This document shows positions 1 to 12,980 of a stretch of 64,000 bases of DNA, piece after piece. This DNA is from Rhizoctonia solani (taxonomy: Eukaryota > Basidiomycota > Agaricomycetes > Cantharellales > Ceratobasidiaceae), in the NCBI RefSeq assembly GCF_016906535.1, contig NC_057370.1, positions 1,922,001 through 1,986,000 of the forward strand, given 5' to 3'. A program made the translations under genes and the position numbers. How positions within the stretch are numbered: the stretch's first letter is position 1; every line of letters begins with the position of its first letter. The notes under the pieces were generated by a model. The model worked only from the letters and a program-made list of their open reading frames with translations, was not told the DNA's origin and ran no database searches.

Positions 1-883
1 CCTTGCAAAGATTCCCTGGTAGATACCTTCGTTGCGGATTTATGCCGACCACCAGCTGACTCTAATTAGTTGTTGACCTTTTAAGGCTCTTGATTGCTTA
101 TTCTCCAAACACGTTCGAGGCCCCTCAGACATCACAGAAATTGATCGATGCCTTATTCGAAGCATCAGAATGGAAATCTGAGCCGTGGCCATCGCCTCTG
201 CCGAAGCATAGAGAGACTAACGTATTACTCACACTACGAGCCCTTTCTAATTTATTCCAAGTCGGCCCGCACAAAGTTGTAGGAACTGGTCCTTGGGTTC
301 CTGGGGTGAGTTCGTCCGTGTTCCGAGTCTTTCGATGGTTCTCATATGTCATACCACCTTAGTTGTTCACGACTTTAGCTGCTGGTCCCTACTCTGTGTT
401 GACCAAAACGCAAAAGGTGGCTCTAGCAACAATCGCTTTCAAGTGAGTATTTTTCGAGACTTCGAGAGACCTGTCATCAACCTATGATGCTAGTTATTCA
501 GTCGTTGAATTGATCGGAAAAGTGGATCCTTTGGCCGCTCCTGCCCATGTTTCTTTGGTAACTCTAGTAAGTGTCGAATATGACCTACGCCGAACATAGC
601 TCTGACCTCTTAAAATTGAAGATATTGAACAATGAGAGGGAAGATAATGAAACTGGCTACCGCGCCCTGGTTGCGCTGGGCAACATCGTGAGCGAAAGTT
701 TTAAGTAGGCACAGCATTTACATTAACGCATACTTCCTGCAGGTATATAACGCAAAGAGCCAAGGCTCATTGAGCGATGTTGCTGCAGCTGCCTATAGGC
801 CATTGTTGACCAATGTTGCCACCGCATTCCCCGAAGAGCGGGTTTTATCTTTGGTTCAGGAGATTAAAGCTTTATTAGGTTAA
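1..883 (+). CDS. PUL-domain protein, C-terminal part (5' end outside window)
   Basis: Spliced exons give a continuous C-terminal alpha-helical repeat region. It contains KHRETNVLLTLRALSNLF, then a stretch around KTQKVALATIAF, then YRALVALGNI, and ends EIKALLG-stop at 881-883. This resembles the armadillo-like PUL domain that binds Cdc48/p97 in PLAA/Doa1/Lub1, which also occurs in DeSI-type PUL proteins. Likely introns are 19-85, about 306-361, about 448-508, 567-621 and 688-742. The window lacks the N-terminal WD40 or peptidase domain that would decide which protein this is. A role in ubiquitin-dependent sorting through Cdc48 is inferred from the family. Confidence 0.7.
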
Positions 884-1341
884 CATGAGTGCTCTGAAAC
901 GCTTCTGTCATGTAGACGGCTTGTATCCAGCAGTTAATCATCAATAAACTCCATTATTTAGTTATCAGAATACAAGTGTTAGATAATGTGAGCCTCTCTT
1001 ACGAGCCCAACAACGCGTTTATAAACATTGGTGGGTAGATACGGAGGTTCAGTTGTAAACTATGCTATGCACCAGTTAATTCATCTCCTGCGAGTGCCCT
1101 CAGTGCTAGTCGCTTGGCGGTTAAACATTCCAAGCAACTCATAAAACCAAGGGGGATGCAGCCCAAAAATTCTGATAACCGAGGTATTTATACCTAATCT
1201 ACTTAGGGGCGGCTATCTGATTTCAAATACAACATTTCCCAGGCCAAGCCAGGTGCATGAATTACCGATACTGCCCAAGTTCTACGAGTGTTCTCCCACC
1301 ACCCCGCCTTCACTTTCATTCATCCAAGACTCTATAAGACA
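884..1341. other. intergenic region upstream of RIB4
   Basis: The 458 bp hold the 3' flank of the PUL gene and the RIB4 promoter. I see no ORF of substance, tRNA or repeat. The last 60 bp before the start are pyrimidine-rich, as is common for fungal core promoters. Confidence 0.5.
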
Positions 1342-2051
<710 letters not shown>

Positions 2052-2155
2052 TTAAACTTAAAGGTGTGCTAGTCTTTGTGTACTTATGTTGAACCTCCTG
2101 ATTTGGTGTCCAAAGGGAATCCAATATCCTCTCATTGAATTATATGAAAAAAAAA

Positions 2156-5100
2156 TTAAATACGTGCACCAAGCAGATCTTCGCTAGAGCGTAGAGACCA
2201 CAAGCCACCGCATACACAATGGTTTCTCCAAATGTGTTCAAAAACTCGCCATCCGTTGCCAATATCAGTTAATGGAGCAACACCTGTTCTTCCTCCACAC
2301 CTGACACAGGTCTTTGTGCTCGAGTCCAAAGTTTCTGGTAAACGAGAGATTTTTGTTTTACGGATGATATCCATCTCTGGGCTGGGCACCGCAGAAATTT
2401 CAGCGGTGGCGATGGTACGTGAGACAAGCAGGTCATCTGGAGGTATGAATAACCGGATACGGTGTAAGACTTGCGGTTTAGTGTATTCGGTAGCAACCCT
2501 CCGAAGCAATGGGAATAAAGCTTCGGAGGGTTTTAAAGCAATCAGAGATTGACGATAATGCTCTTTGGGATTTACCACGTCTGCCAAATCATCAGTTGCG
2601 CTGCTCATAGAGATTGGAAAGCGAGACTTGCCTGGGTTTCGAACCAGTTCCTTTGCAGTTTGCAGAGCAGTGGCAAATGCAGCAAAATCTACCCCCGCAT
2701 CATCTACTAGGCTGCTGAGAGAGAACATCGCTATTTGATTATTTTCTGTCTTTCTAATGTTGTTTGTGGCCGCTTTGAGACGGTTCAAGTGCCCGACCGC
2801 CCGATTAAATAACTCCAGGGCAAGGGGTGTATTGCCATCACAAGCTCTGAGGGAGTTTCTTTTCAAGATGATTTAATGGCGTGGTTTATGGCCTAGTTTG
2901 ACGCCAACCATACCTTCTGAGAATTGACGGCCTTCCCACTCGACCAACGTGCGCAAAAGGCTTTCACATCGTTCGACTACCCATCGAACCTGCTGTATCA
3001 ACTCCCAAATACCTTGAGGAGCTGCTGAATATATTAGACCTCAAATGGGCCTCAAATGCATAGAGTCACTCACTGAAGTCGTACTGAACTCCTTCGTTTA
3101 CAGAGCGTGAATCGTCGAGAGCACGAACCGCCGCATATAACTGACATATTTCAGATGCTGTTTCCCACCGAGAACGCATCTCCTTGAAGGGGCTCCATCT
3201 ATAATTTGGATTGAGTAAGATGAACGAATCATATTTATTTTTAGCTTACCGGTACGCCATGAGGAGCACTCCAATTAAGCTCATGAGCCAAGGTTGATTC
3301 ACATCGAATTCAAGCGGAGAGTCCAATAAAAGAAAGACCTCGCTGAAAATGCTCTGAAGCGCAACAGAAGCCTCGGCAGCATTTGTTTTAGGAATAAGTT
3401 CCCACATTGCCCGTGTGACGTCTGATAGGTCTGAGCCAGAGGACTGCCGTATTTGAAGCGCAATAGCGGAGGATATCATACGCATAGGACTTGACTGAGT
3501 TGCTTCAGTGTGTAGCAGATTAGTGCTCGCTGATATCCAATTATCAATACGAGCTCACCGGTCCCCTTCCAGCGGGGCGAAACTAGGATTGAAACTGTAG
3601 GAGTACGTTGAGTACCAGAGGTCGTGCAAACAAGCGTTCGATGGGGCGAAGTAACCATGAACATAGGAACTAGCGTAATAATAAGCATCAATATGTGCGT
3701 CTCTTGTTAATTTTCCCACAATCTTTGCTGGCTTTGTTTTGACGTCTAAGGATAGGCTCCGGTTCGAATGAGGGGTTACTTTCAAGGGAGACACTATATC
3801 CATCGTAAGCTTAAGTCTAGTCAAAGCTAGTCTTTCGGTCGTACCTTGACGCGACAACCAGTTCCCCTATTCTGACACAGCTGTTCGAAGCCTCGTGGGG
3901 AACAGGCGTCAAATTTATCTTACATAGTAAGATTTGACCCGCTGCATCCCATATTTGAGCAGCACTAACAACTGCAGATTCGTAGGTTGATTGGGCGCTC
4001 AGGAGGCAGCTCTACCAAATGGCCTATGAATTATGTCGATGCGGATTGAGATGTCTTAGGCCTACCCAATCTGATACCTGTCCACTCGCTTTGTTTCTCG
4101 ATGGCGAAGAGCTTCGACTCTCTAGTGCGGTGGCTGATTTGTTAATCCTCCATGATGTGACCTTTGAGCTTGGTCGGGAATGCTCTTTCGAAGGTAACCG
4201 ATTAACCTTGAGTAAGTTTAAAATTAAAGTACACGCACCTGTATTAATCAAGAAAGAAGCCACCACTTGAAATGAACAGCGAATCTCTGAGAGGTCTGAG
4301 GCTTGCGAGGAAACCAGCGCCTCCAAGGGATGCGAAGTGACTAATATGTGTGTAAGGTATGATTCATTCTCCTTTGGGGTAGGGATGGAACGCAATGGTA
4401 TGGTCACCAGACCTATTGTTGGCTCAGTCCAAAAACTACACGAATTAACTAGAAGAGACTTACACGGCTCGTCGGACAACAAGTCTACTTCAACCTCACA
4501 CACCTCGATAAGATCCTCCTCTCCCCACATGCCGCCACGCATCCAAGTCATGGGTGTCAGTTCTCCGGTGCTATCTTCGGGCATAAGGTCGTTCATAACT
4601 GCAGCCATGGATATGCTATTATCCGTGTGTTGAGTAGGGATCAAGGAGGAGCGCGTCGCGACCAAAATGGACCAGTCTATCTTGGATATTCATTACATGC
4701 AGTAGAAAATAAGAACACACATGATGCATACCATTATAGCCTAGGCCAATCCCAGCTTTGATACAGGTGCGTTTTCCTCCCAGCGTCGTGTCGTGAACTG
4801 GAATATGGTCTTGTTGCCCCTGAACGGCGGCTGCCGGATTTAACAGACTGACGGTTAGAGTAGCGAATAATCGATGTAAACTGGCTGGCTGTGAGCTATC
4901 CAGTACCGAAGGGTACGGCTGGAAATAAAGGTGCAGATTATAATCCCCAGTGACAACCAAGAACGCCGGGTGGTTTTGGTGTAGTTTGGGCCCAAGGGGA
5001 GGATGTCGGGTTGCTCGAAGAGTGGATCCGGTTTGGGCATACCACTAGGTTGGTGTTTGAGTATTCGAACGAGTCTCGTCGTACTGTGTGCACTTGAGCA

Positions 5101-5632
5101 CTTACCTCGCGCTCTTCGCCCAGCCAGCGCATAGCCACCACTCCAGCCTCAGCAGAATGATGCCAGAAATCCTTGATGACCCATGCGTCAAGTGACTCTT
5201 CTACACCCCATACACATCCTAGACCACCGGTAGAGACATTCGGTTGGGCAGGCGGAAAGAATGCATATAGATACTTGTCTTGAGGGGAAATCGAAAGAGT
5301 GGTTGCTGGTCCATACGCGTGTGCCATTTCGATAATGGGCGCCGGGGGCGGGAGAGTAAACCGCAAGGGATATAAGTGTGTTTGCGAGGCTACATCGGGA
5401 GCTCGCGATGCTTCTGCGGCCGGTGGGAGGTGCTTCGCATGAATTGTCGGTGAAAGTGGGTCCGAGAGAAACAACAAATTGTGCGAGCTCCATGCAAATG
5501 GGCTGCAAATAGGTTATGTGGGGTTGGCAAAGGTCCTTCTAATTGATTTACATTGAAAACACACCGAACACAGTTTCCATCCAGCATTAACTTTAGATCC
5601 TCCCAAGCAATATCCTCCATTGGCTGTGTCAT
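2156..5632 (-). CDS. MED16: Mediator complex subunit 16 (Sin4/Med16)
   Basis: Tail-module subunit of Mediator that links activators to RNA polymerase II. The C-terminal exon (2866-2156) has the family's closing motif: two Cys pairs, CVRCGG and CVCGGLW, around a Trp-rich segment (WRVFEHIW), resembling a zinc-ribbon-like end. Upstream exons (4665-4024 and 5477-4938) hold the WD-like N-terminal half, for example AYGPATTLSISPQDKYLYAFF. A first exon at 5632-5552 starts with ATG at 5632 and reads through WEDLKLMLDGNCVRCVFN, then GTAAAT. The phase of that exon does not match the next one (PFAWSSHNLLF at about 5491), so either the start is in another frame or a base is missing. Roughly eight introns. 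It is divergent from GTR1, 265 bp apart. Confidence 0.85.
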
Positions 5633-5897
5633 GACTTAAACTGAGAACTGAAACCACAGCACGACGAGCATAGAATTCTTGAAGATTAGAGCCAAAAGCT
5701 GTTTTAGTGTGAAGCCCGAGTCCAAGACACCTGGTACGGTACGCGAAGGAACCCGTCGAAGCAAGACAAACACCCGGCGACAAGTATCACACCCCCAAAT
5801 GGTACGTCACGTGGAACTCGCTGACGCTCAAAGCTCCCACTCTGTGACGGTCTGCTGTCGATATTACTTCTACAAATCCACCAGTTTTACTTGAGTG
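5633..5897. promoter_or_regulatory. divergent promoter region between MED16 and GTR1
   Basis: 265 bp lie between two divergently transcribed genes, so it must hold both core promoters. No clear TATA box is seen. The sequence TACGTCACGTGG at 5801-5812 holds both a CRE-like TACGTCA and an E-box CACGTG, a plausible bZIP/bHLH site; this is inference from the motif only. Confidence 0.4.
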
Positions 5898-7247
5898 ATG
5901 GCGGCGAATAAGAAAAAGGTTGGGATTTTTGAATTGTTGAGGACTCGACGGCTGATGATTACTTAGGTGCTGCTCATGGGCAAGTCTGGGTATGTTATCC
6001 ACTCTTTCAACAAGACTCATAACGTTGAATCCAATGTAGGAGCGGGAAAACTTCGATGAGATCCGTTATTTTGTTAGTTGCTATGTCTTCTCGCTCAAAT
6101 TCACTCACCCTTTCTATAACTAGCTCTGTAGCTCAAACAATACTGCTTCCGCAACTTCGCGTCTAGGGGCCACAATCGATGTTGAACAAAACCATATGCG
6201 CTTTTTGGGAGACCTAATGCTTAATCTATGGGACTGCGGTGGCCAAGACAACTTCTTTGACTCTTACCTCTCGTCCCAACGGCAAACCATTTTCAACGAC
6301 GTCGCTGTTCTTATCTATGTATTCGATATCGAGATAGAGACCCGACAGCCGACCGACGCAGTTCTAAAGGAAAAAGAGAAGGACTTTGAATATTTCTATC
6401 ACATTTTGGATAATTGTCGGTCCCGGAGCCCCGAAGCCAAGATTTTCGTTCTAATCAACAAGATGGACCTGATCTCTGGAGGAAAGAAAGAGAAAGATGA
6501 AGCCTACAGCCGCAAGGTTCGGGAATTGGATACGCGGGCAAAACCTATTATGGGCAACACCTCACTTCGTTGTTTTGGCACAAGCATTTGGGATCAAAGC
6601 CTATACAGGGTGAGTGTTATTTATAGATCGGTAGGCCACCTCACCGATGCGTGCTCGAAATAGGCATGGTCTCGGATTGTCCATACACTTATTCCGAATG
6701 CAAACCTACTCGCTCGACACCTGAGCATGTTTTGTACAATTTGCGATGCGACAGAAGTTGTGTTATTTGAGCGCACTACCTTCCTTATTATTGCTCGAAG
6801 CGGGCGTGGCGGGGAGTTTGGCGAACAAGGTGGCGAAATCTCTGACTCGGGGGATGATCCAATAAATCCCGAACGATTCGAGAAAATCAGCGAGCTTATC
6901 AAGGCGTTCAAGCTCTCGTGCAGGTGGGTGACTAACACTGAGTTTAGAGTCCAAGCTGATACTTTTTTCTAGCAAACTGCAAGAACAATTCCACTCACTT
7001 GAGATGCGTTTCCCACAGTTCGCCTGTTTACTGGACGTTTTGACGCCGAACACCTATGTGATGGTTATCACTTCCCATCCTAATATCCGTATGTCTCATT
7101 GGCATACTTGCGTAACTTCTCTGACAAACTGCTGAAATAGAACCATCTTTGCTGAAACTTAATGTCCGACTAGCTCGGAGCAAGTTTAATGAGCTACAAG
7201 CAGGCCGTTTCCCATCCGCTCCAACTACTCCTATTTCTCCTGCTTGA
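5898..7247 (+). CDS. GTR1: Rag-family GTPase Gtr1/RagA
   Basis: Small GTPase that, with Gtr2, recruits and activates TORC1 on the vacuole in response to amino acids. The start is ATG at 5898 (MAANKKK). The P-loop GKSGSGKTSM is assembled across an intron. Then come LGATIDVEQNHMRFLG (switch I), LWDCGGQD (G3 with switch II), INKMDL (G4), and a C-terminal Roadblock-like domain containing AWSRIVHTLIPN and ISELIKAFKLSC. It ends SAPTTPISPA-stop at 7247. At least six introns, the first right after seven codons. Residue order and length fit RagA/Gtr1 rather than Gtr2. The next gene on the same strand encodes another TOR-pathway protein. Confidence 0.93.
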
Positions 7248-7542
7248 CACCACTTGATACGTATCGATTTAAACCATGTACATTAATCTTGGCACCAAAG
7301 ATTCTTGGGCTCAATTGTATCACGTCATATCCGCATGACACTGCCAAATCAAGCACCGGTTAAGCGCGCCAATTATGTCAGGCGGGCAATCATACCCCTT
7401 CGCGTGAGCTGGGCAGCGATACTCGACGGTCATAACTGTCGTTCAAGCGGCATCGCGCATGGTCAACTGTGCTACTTTCTTCTTTATCTATTACCTTTTC
7501 ATCACCGGATCCATTTAGTGTTGACCAAGGTTTAATAACCAG

Positions 7543-10500
7543 AATGTCTATGTTCTGGCGGTGTGTAAAATCTGCGAACAGGACTGAAAATCCCATAATT
7601 GACTAACCTACTAACAGCTTCGGGTTCCATGGGACCAATAATATAGATAATTTACTCAACCAGGAAGAAGTATCTTTGGAAGCAATTTTGGATCACGATG
7701 ACCTCCTATCCGAATGCAAGCAACAAAACCCGCGCCTCATTGATTACCTGCAGCGCCCCGAGGTCTTGCAAAGACTATTTGCATATGTTACGGGGGAAAT
7801 CGTTTCAGAGGGGCGAGGCAGCTTCAAGTAAGCAACGTGGATTGCAACTTGACTCGTGTGTATGATTAATCTATTTCTGGACAGATACCCTTATGTATCG
7901 GCTGAAGTTTTATGTTGCGAAATATGGAGCATCGTAGAAAGGTGCACGGAGAATTCGGCCCAAATCTTGGCGCCCTTTTGGGATACTGTCCTATCTATGC
8001 CCCCCGACGAACTTAGAACGAAAGCATCCGTGGCAGCTCATTTCGCTAAAATTAGTGGGACGTTTTTGATGAAGAAGCCAGAAGAGGTACGCTGCCCAGG
8101 CGGCCGCTGCTGCTTCTCTGCTCATGACGAATTCTAAGTTTGGTTTGATTGGTCGTTCATTTTATGCGGCCTTTCGCAACTAGATGCTCGCATTTATCAA
8201 GTCTATCCCAGACGTTGTCAATAGGTTGTTGTCGCATATCGAGTCTCCCCCATTCGTGGACCTCTTGTTCCGTATCATTCAACTGGACGAGAGCCCTGGG
8301 AATATTGGGGTTATGGAGGTTAGTCAGCGTCTGAAAACTGCTCTGTTGAGCACTGGGCTAAAAGCAATCCCAGTGGTTATCCTCCCAAAACTTCATTCCT
8401 AACATTGTGGATCGGCTATCTCCCAGATACCCGCCTAGCGTTCACCTTGTCGTCGCTGAGTTGCTCAAAGGCATCATCTCGGTCGCTTCGCCCTCTCCAG
8501 GAAGCTTCAATCTCACTGGGCCACAAGATAGCGGGCCAACGGGTCCGGTAACGAACAGATTTGTACGCGAACTTGCTTCGACTAACATTGTGGAGATTAT
8601 GGTTGGTTTTATGCTGGATGAGGCGCCTTTTGGTCACCCGGTCGAGGAAGTATTGCAGGCAGCCGAACAAAGGCAGAGAGATGCGCCCAAAGAAGTCACA
8701 CTTACAGTTCCGTCTGGTTTGGCCGGTCCTCCTGGTATTGGACCCCGACCGACAGTGCCTACACCTACACCGCCCTCGGAATCTACCTCTTCTCAAGTTG
8801 AACCTCTCTTGCTTCCAAATGCCGAGAGTGCGACCTCTTCGGTAACACATATCGTGTCCATATTCGTGGAGCTCATCCGCAAGAACAATTCTGACTACTT
8901 TGAACCATACTTGTTCCACACGTTGCGAAACCGACTAATGCAAATACAGCAACAACATCTTGACGAAATGCACGAGCTAGGCCTTGATATGGACGATGAG
9001 CGTGTTCAAGAGGAAAGAGAACGGGAACGACTGGAGCGGGGTATGGCAGATATGGTTGACCACCTTGGCATCGTACATTTGGGAAGGTTCCTTCGTATCC
9101 TAGCGAAACGTCTACCAGATTTTCAGGAACTGCTTCGAAGACCGCGTTCATTGGTAAGTTAATATCCCACACTATGTGGTACTCAGTTTAACCTGGTGTG
9201 GATAGAATGGCTACGTCCTGACTTCGGTTGGGCAGCTCGTGCCTCTGACCCTTGAACGCTTTCGCATTATCGAGCTATATGCCGAACTCCTTCATTGCTC
9301 AAACATGTCTCTACTAAATCGTCGTCGTGGATTTGGGCCAACCTACGACGAACATGGGCGCCTGACGGGAGGGCTAGACGCATTGGAGCAACTGGCAAGA
9401 GTAATCGATCCAAATGTCAGCAGCGATGCAATGATGGATCAATCTCTTGACTCTGATACGGTACAAGACACCAAGGAGCCCCCAGCTTCTTCAGCATCTA
9501 CTGATTGTAGTTCATTGACATCAGAAGATGGGGTCAGTGTGGATGATGAGCACACCGATCTTGAGGAAGACTTGGCATCATCGCGGGGGTCAACCATGAG
9601 TGCATCTGCCCAGCCATCCTCTAACTCTTCAGCGCCGCCCCAAGGTCCTCCAACGGATGCAGTACAGAGTGATTCTGTAGAGATAGATCCCTTCTCCGAT
9701 CCCGAATCAGCCGTAGGGTCAATGGATATGAGCACGCCCAGAACAGATGTATCGAGCTCCAATACGAGCACTGTCCGGCATAGCCCAATCGCCGAACACT
9801 ATGGCGCGATGCCTGATCGAAGTGCATTCGAGCCTTCAGGGGATATATTGAAGCAACAGATGATTGACCTCAATGTTGTTTCGACGATCCTGGTAAGTAT
9901 ATATGCGATGTATTTCGTACCTTTCACTTACTGTTCTATTTGTAGGACTTCTTCTTTGAGTTCCCTTGGAATAACTTCCTTCACAATGCCGTTTATGACC
10001 TACTTCACCAAATTCTTACTGGGCGAGTTGACAACGAACTCAGCCGCCGGGTTACAATTGGGATGTTTCGAGATGCTAGACTAGTCTACAGGATCCTCGA
10101 AGGCTCGAGGCGCAATGACGCAGTAGCGTGAGCACCTAGTTCAATTCGCAGCACACTTTATTAATCATGTGTTTAGTGGACAGCAGAAAGGATTACGTTT
10201 GGGCTATATGGGTCATCTTATTCTAATTTCTGATGACATCGTTGCGGCACTTGAACATTATCCCCATAGCTTATTGGAGGCTTTGTCACCCTATGTCCCC
10301 CAGCCTGATTGGGACAATTTTGTAGCTGGTCAATACAAGGAAACCAAAGAACGCGATACAAGTCAACTTGGAGGTGGAAAGCCCGCCGTCTCTGCAATGG
10401 GCATCGGGATCGGCCGTGGTGGCCCAGTTGGAGGTCTTCCTACAAACCGTTTCGGAGACACACCTAGCCCACGTATAGAATCGGCCGCTGGTCGAGGAAT

Positions 10501-11381
10501 AGGTTCTGTTCCGCGAGAGGTTCGAGGAGGTGCAGACTTTGGACCTGCTGAACCAGATGACACACTCATACCAAGTGACCCGAGTCCTGTGAGCACTGTT
10601 ACATCAATAAAGTATCAAACACTGATCTATTTGCATCAAGGATGTAACCGAGCAAGCCAAGTCTAATCCATTTGACGCTACTCCCGTGTCTGACGAAGAT
10701 GAGGACGTTGCTGACTCTACGTGGGCTTCGTCTCATCATGCATCGGGAGATTTTGATCTCAATGCCACTCAAACTGTGGCTAACAAAAGTGCACAAGATC
10801 CATTTGAGGTAAGCCAACGTGTGGTCCCGCTCCCCTCTTATACTAATATGTATGCATTGGCAGACGTCTGATCCAATCACGTCTGTGTCCCAATTCTCAA
10901 CCATTTTCAAAGATGAGGATGACGATGTGAGCTACCCATCTGTTACTTGCATTTGGTGTAACCTAAAGTCGCTTAGGATGTGAGCTGGGGTCCTTTTGCT
11001 GACCCGACTGGTCCAAGGTCAAGTCTGCAGCCCAGTTTCGATGACGAAGATGACGGTTTCGGAGACTTCCAGACTTCAACCGCTGATTCGTCTTCATTCG
11101 AGGATTCATTTAATGGTGTCAAGCCAGTGATAGCCACTAACCTCAGTGGGCAAATTCAAGAAGCTGTTGACGATACTATGGAAGAACCAACAACCCCCAA
11201 GGCTTCAGACAGACGTCTTTCCTCCAGCTTTGAAACGATCGACAAGCCAGACCAAGACGAGCCTTGGAATTCCGTCTGGCCCAGTCCTGATACCACCACA
11301 GCCGCTGAAGATTCGACCTCGAGCAAAGCTACGTCTGATGCGGTGGCTGACGCAATGACTTCGCGTATTGTACCTCGGTAG
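7543..11381 (+). CDS. SAPS-domain protein, Sit4/PP6 phosphatase-associated subunit
   Basis: Regulatory subunit of the PP6/Sit4 serine/threonine phosphatase, a TOR effector (yeast Sap4/Sap155/Sap185/Sap190). The start MSMFWR is at 7543; a 56-nt intron (7562-7617) joins it to FGFHGTNNIDNLL, the classic SAPS N-terminus. Conserved blocks follow: DHDDLLSECKQQNPRLIDYL, VLQRLFAYVT and SAEVLCCEIWSI, then the helical region up to about 10.1 kb. The C-terminal third (10.2-11.38 kb) is low-complexity and acidic, with FGDF-type segments. About ten introns; exons are open and in frame. Same strand as GTR1, 295 bp downstream. Confidence 0.93.
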
Positions 11382-11478
11382 ATTTCAATCGATTGAATCT
11401 GTATCTTTTGAAGCCCTTGTACTATTTCTCTGTATTCTGTCTGCGAACATATACAAGCTTTTGCTATTCAAGGTTAGA

Positions 11479-12572
11479 CTATTCCTTGAAAATATATCCT
11501 CCGTCTCTTGCTACAGCCTCGAGCTCAAGCGACGCTAAGAGATCAGGCTTGTCTGGAACAGCGAGTCCTGCAGTAATTTGATCGCCAACTTTAACAGGTC
11601 CGACTCCGTGAGGGGTACCTAGTAGTATTGAAGTGGATATGAATTGAAGAATGCATATATCAGTTACCCACCTGTGAGGATCAAATCACCTTCCTGTGGA
11701 ATAGTCAGCCTATGAGTAAATTGAAGTCATCTATTATTTTGTGCTAACTCCCTACCTCAAGGGTCATAATAGAAGACACGTGCTGGATAAGACGTGGGAT
11801 ACGGTTCATCATGTCCTTAGTATTGCCATTTTGTTTGAATTCCCCATTGATCTATGCGCATAAAATAAATGCTGAATCGAATGGCGCAGTCATGTTTTAT
11901 TAAGGCCTCTAACCTTTAGCCAGAGATTCAAGTTGTGTGGATCGACAATCTTTTCCCGTGGAATGAAAGGACTAAAAGTGAGCAAAAGATTTATATATAT
12001 ATATTCTTTCCCGGATTCATATCGGCTCACCTTGTAGGTGTAAACGTATCGAATCCTTTGGCTGCTGACCAGGGCAATCCCTTCTTCTTGACAGCATCCT
12101 GCATATTCCGTGCAGTCATATCGATTGAGAGGGCTTTGTAGTTCATAGTCAGCTGGTCGATTCGACAATCCCACCAATCATGAAGAGTGAACATACTATA
12201 TCCAGCAACATGGGAGTCCGCCTGCGCTTCAGAAATATCCCTTCCTGTCTTTCCGATAACAACACCGAGTTCGACTGCAAATCATTAGTTTTATATGTTT
12301 GTTTGCCGTGACTGTGCAACTACGTGAACCCACCTTCATAGTGAACTAAAACTCCCTTTGGGACCTCAAACCTCTTTCCGGTCAAATAGCTCGTTGTGGG
12401 CTTGAGGAAGAAGAAAGGCTCTGGCGGCACAGTGTTTCCAAGTTCCTTGATATGTTCAAGGTAGTTGCGTCCGATTGCAACGATCTGAAACGAGTACATT
12501 GAATTTAGATTTCTACATGAAGGACACACACGTCTACTCGACCTTCTTTCCTCGGGTCAGATAGTGTGCCAT
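11479..12572 (-). CDS. FAH-domain hydrolase, FAHD1/acylpyruvase type
   Basis: Fumarylacetoacetate-hydrolase superfamily; FAHD1-type enzymes hydrolyse acylpyruvates or decarboxylate oxaloacetate in mitochondria. Exon 1 encodes MAHYLTRGKK (ATG at 12572), then IVAIGRNYLEHIKELGN and PFFFLKPTTSYL. The metal-binding acidic pair appears in VELGVVIGK. WDCRIDQLTMNYKAL, then FTPTSPFIP and ILTGTPHGVGPVK follow. It ends GGYIFKE-stop at 11479. The frame looks intact across about five short introns. One intron (about 11990-12002) holds a short TA dinucleotide run. No mitochondrial presequence is obvious. Confidence 0.9.
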
Positions 12573-12980
12573 GGTCTAGCGTGGGCTATGGTCGAGCGTG
12601 AGATCGGTACGCGGTGTGCATGTGGTATATTGCAATTACCCGAGAAGCAGAACTCCCTTCTGTTTGACTCGGGGTCGGATCATGAGCTACCGGACACAGC
12701 AGGAGGTGCACACAATGAAATACTAGGCTCTGTATTCAGTGGTACTACACGATGGATAGTTATGAGATCGATGTCACTACGAAGTATACAGCATGCGAAA
12801 GGTGGGATCGAGACGGAGCAGACGTAGAACGAAAGCCGGTGAACAAATAGGCAAAATATGAAAAAGAAAGAGAGAACGTATATCTTCGGCTGAGTAGTGT
12901 AACATAGAGGATAGTGATAGGGTATATATATTGGGTGATCAAAAGGGTGGATTTGCAGTGAATCGAACCAGCGAGCAATT
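12573..12980. other. intergenic, between the FAHD1-like and Ca2+/H+ exchanger genes
   Basis: 408 bp between two minus-strand genes: promoter of the FAHD1-like gene and 3' flank of the exchanger. A/T-rich with short TATATATA tracts near 12925. No gene seen. Confidence 0.5.

Noticed and set aside
8416..8919. 167-codon minus-strand frame inside the SAPS gene
   Set aside because: Antisense shadow of a well-conserved, intact coding exon.
11988..12003. TATATATA microsatellite as a promoter element
   Set aside because: It lies inside an intron of the FAHD1-like gene on the opposite strand from any start codon, so it is only a short A/T run.
12958..12975. GTGAATCGAACCAGCGAG as a tRNA T-arm
   Set aside because: No matching acceptor, D or anticodon arms around it; it overlaps the 3' flank of the exchanger gene.
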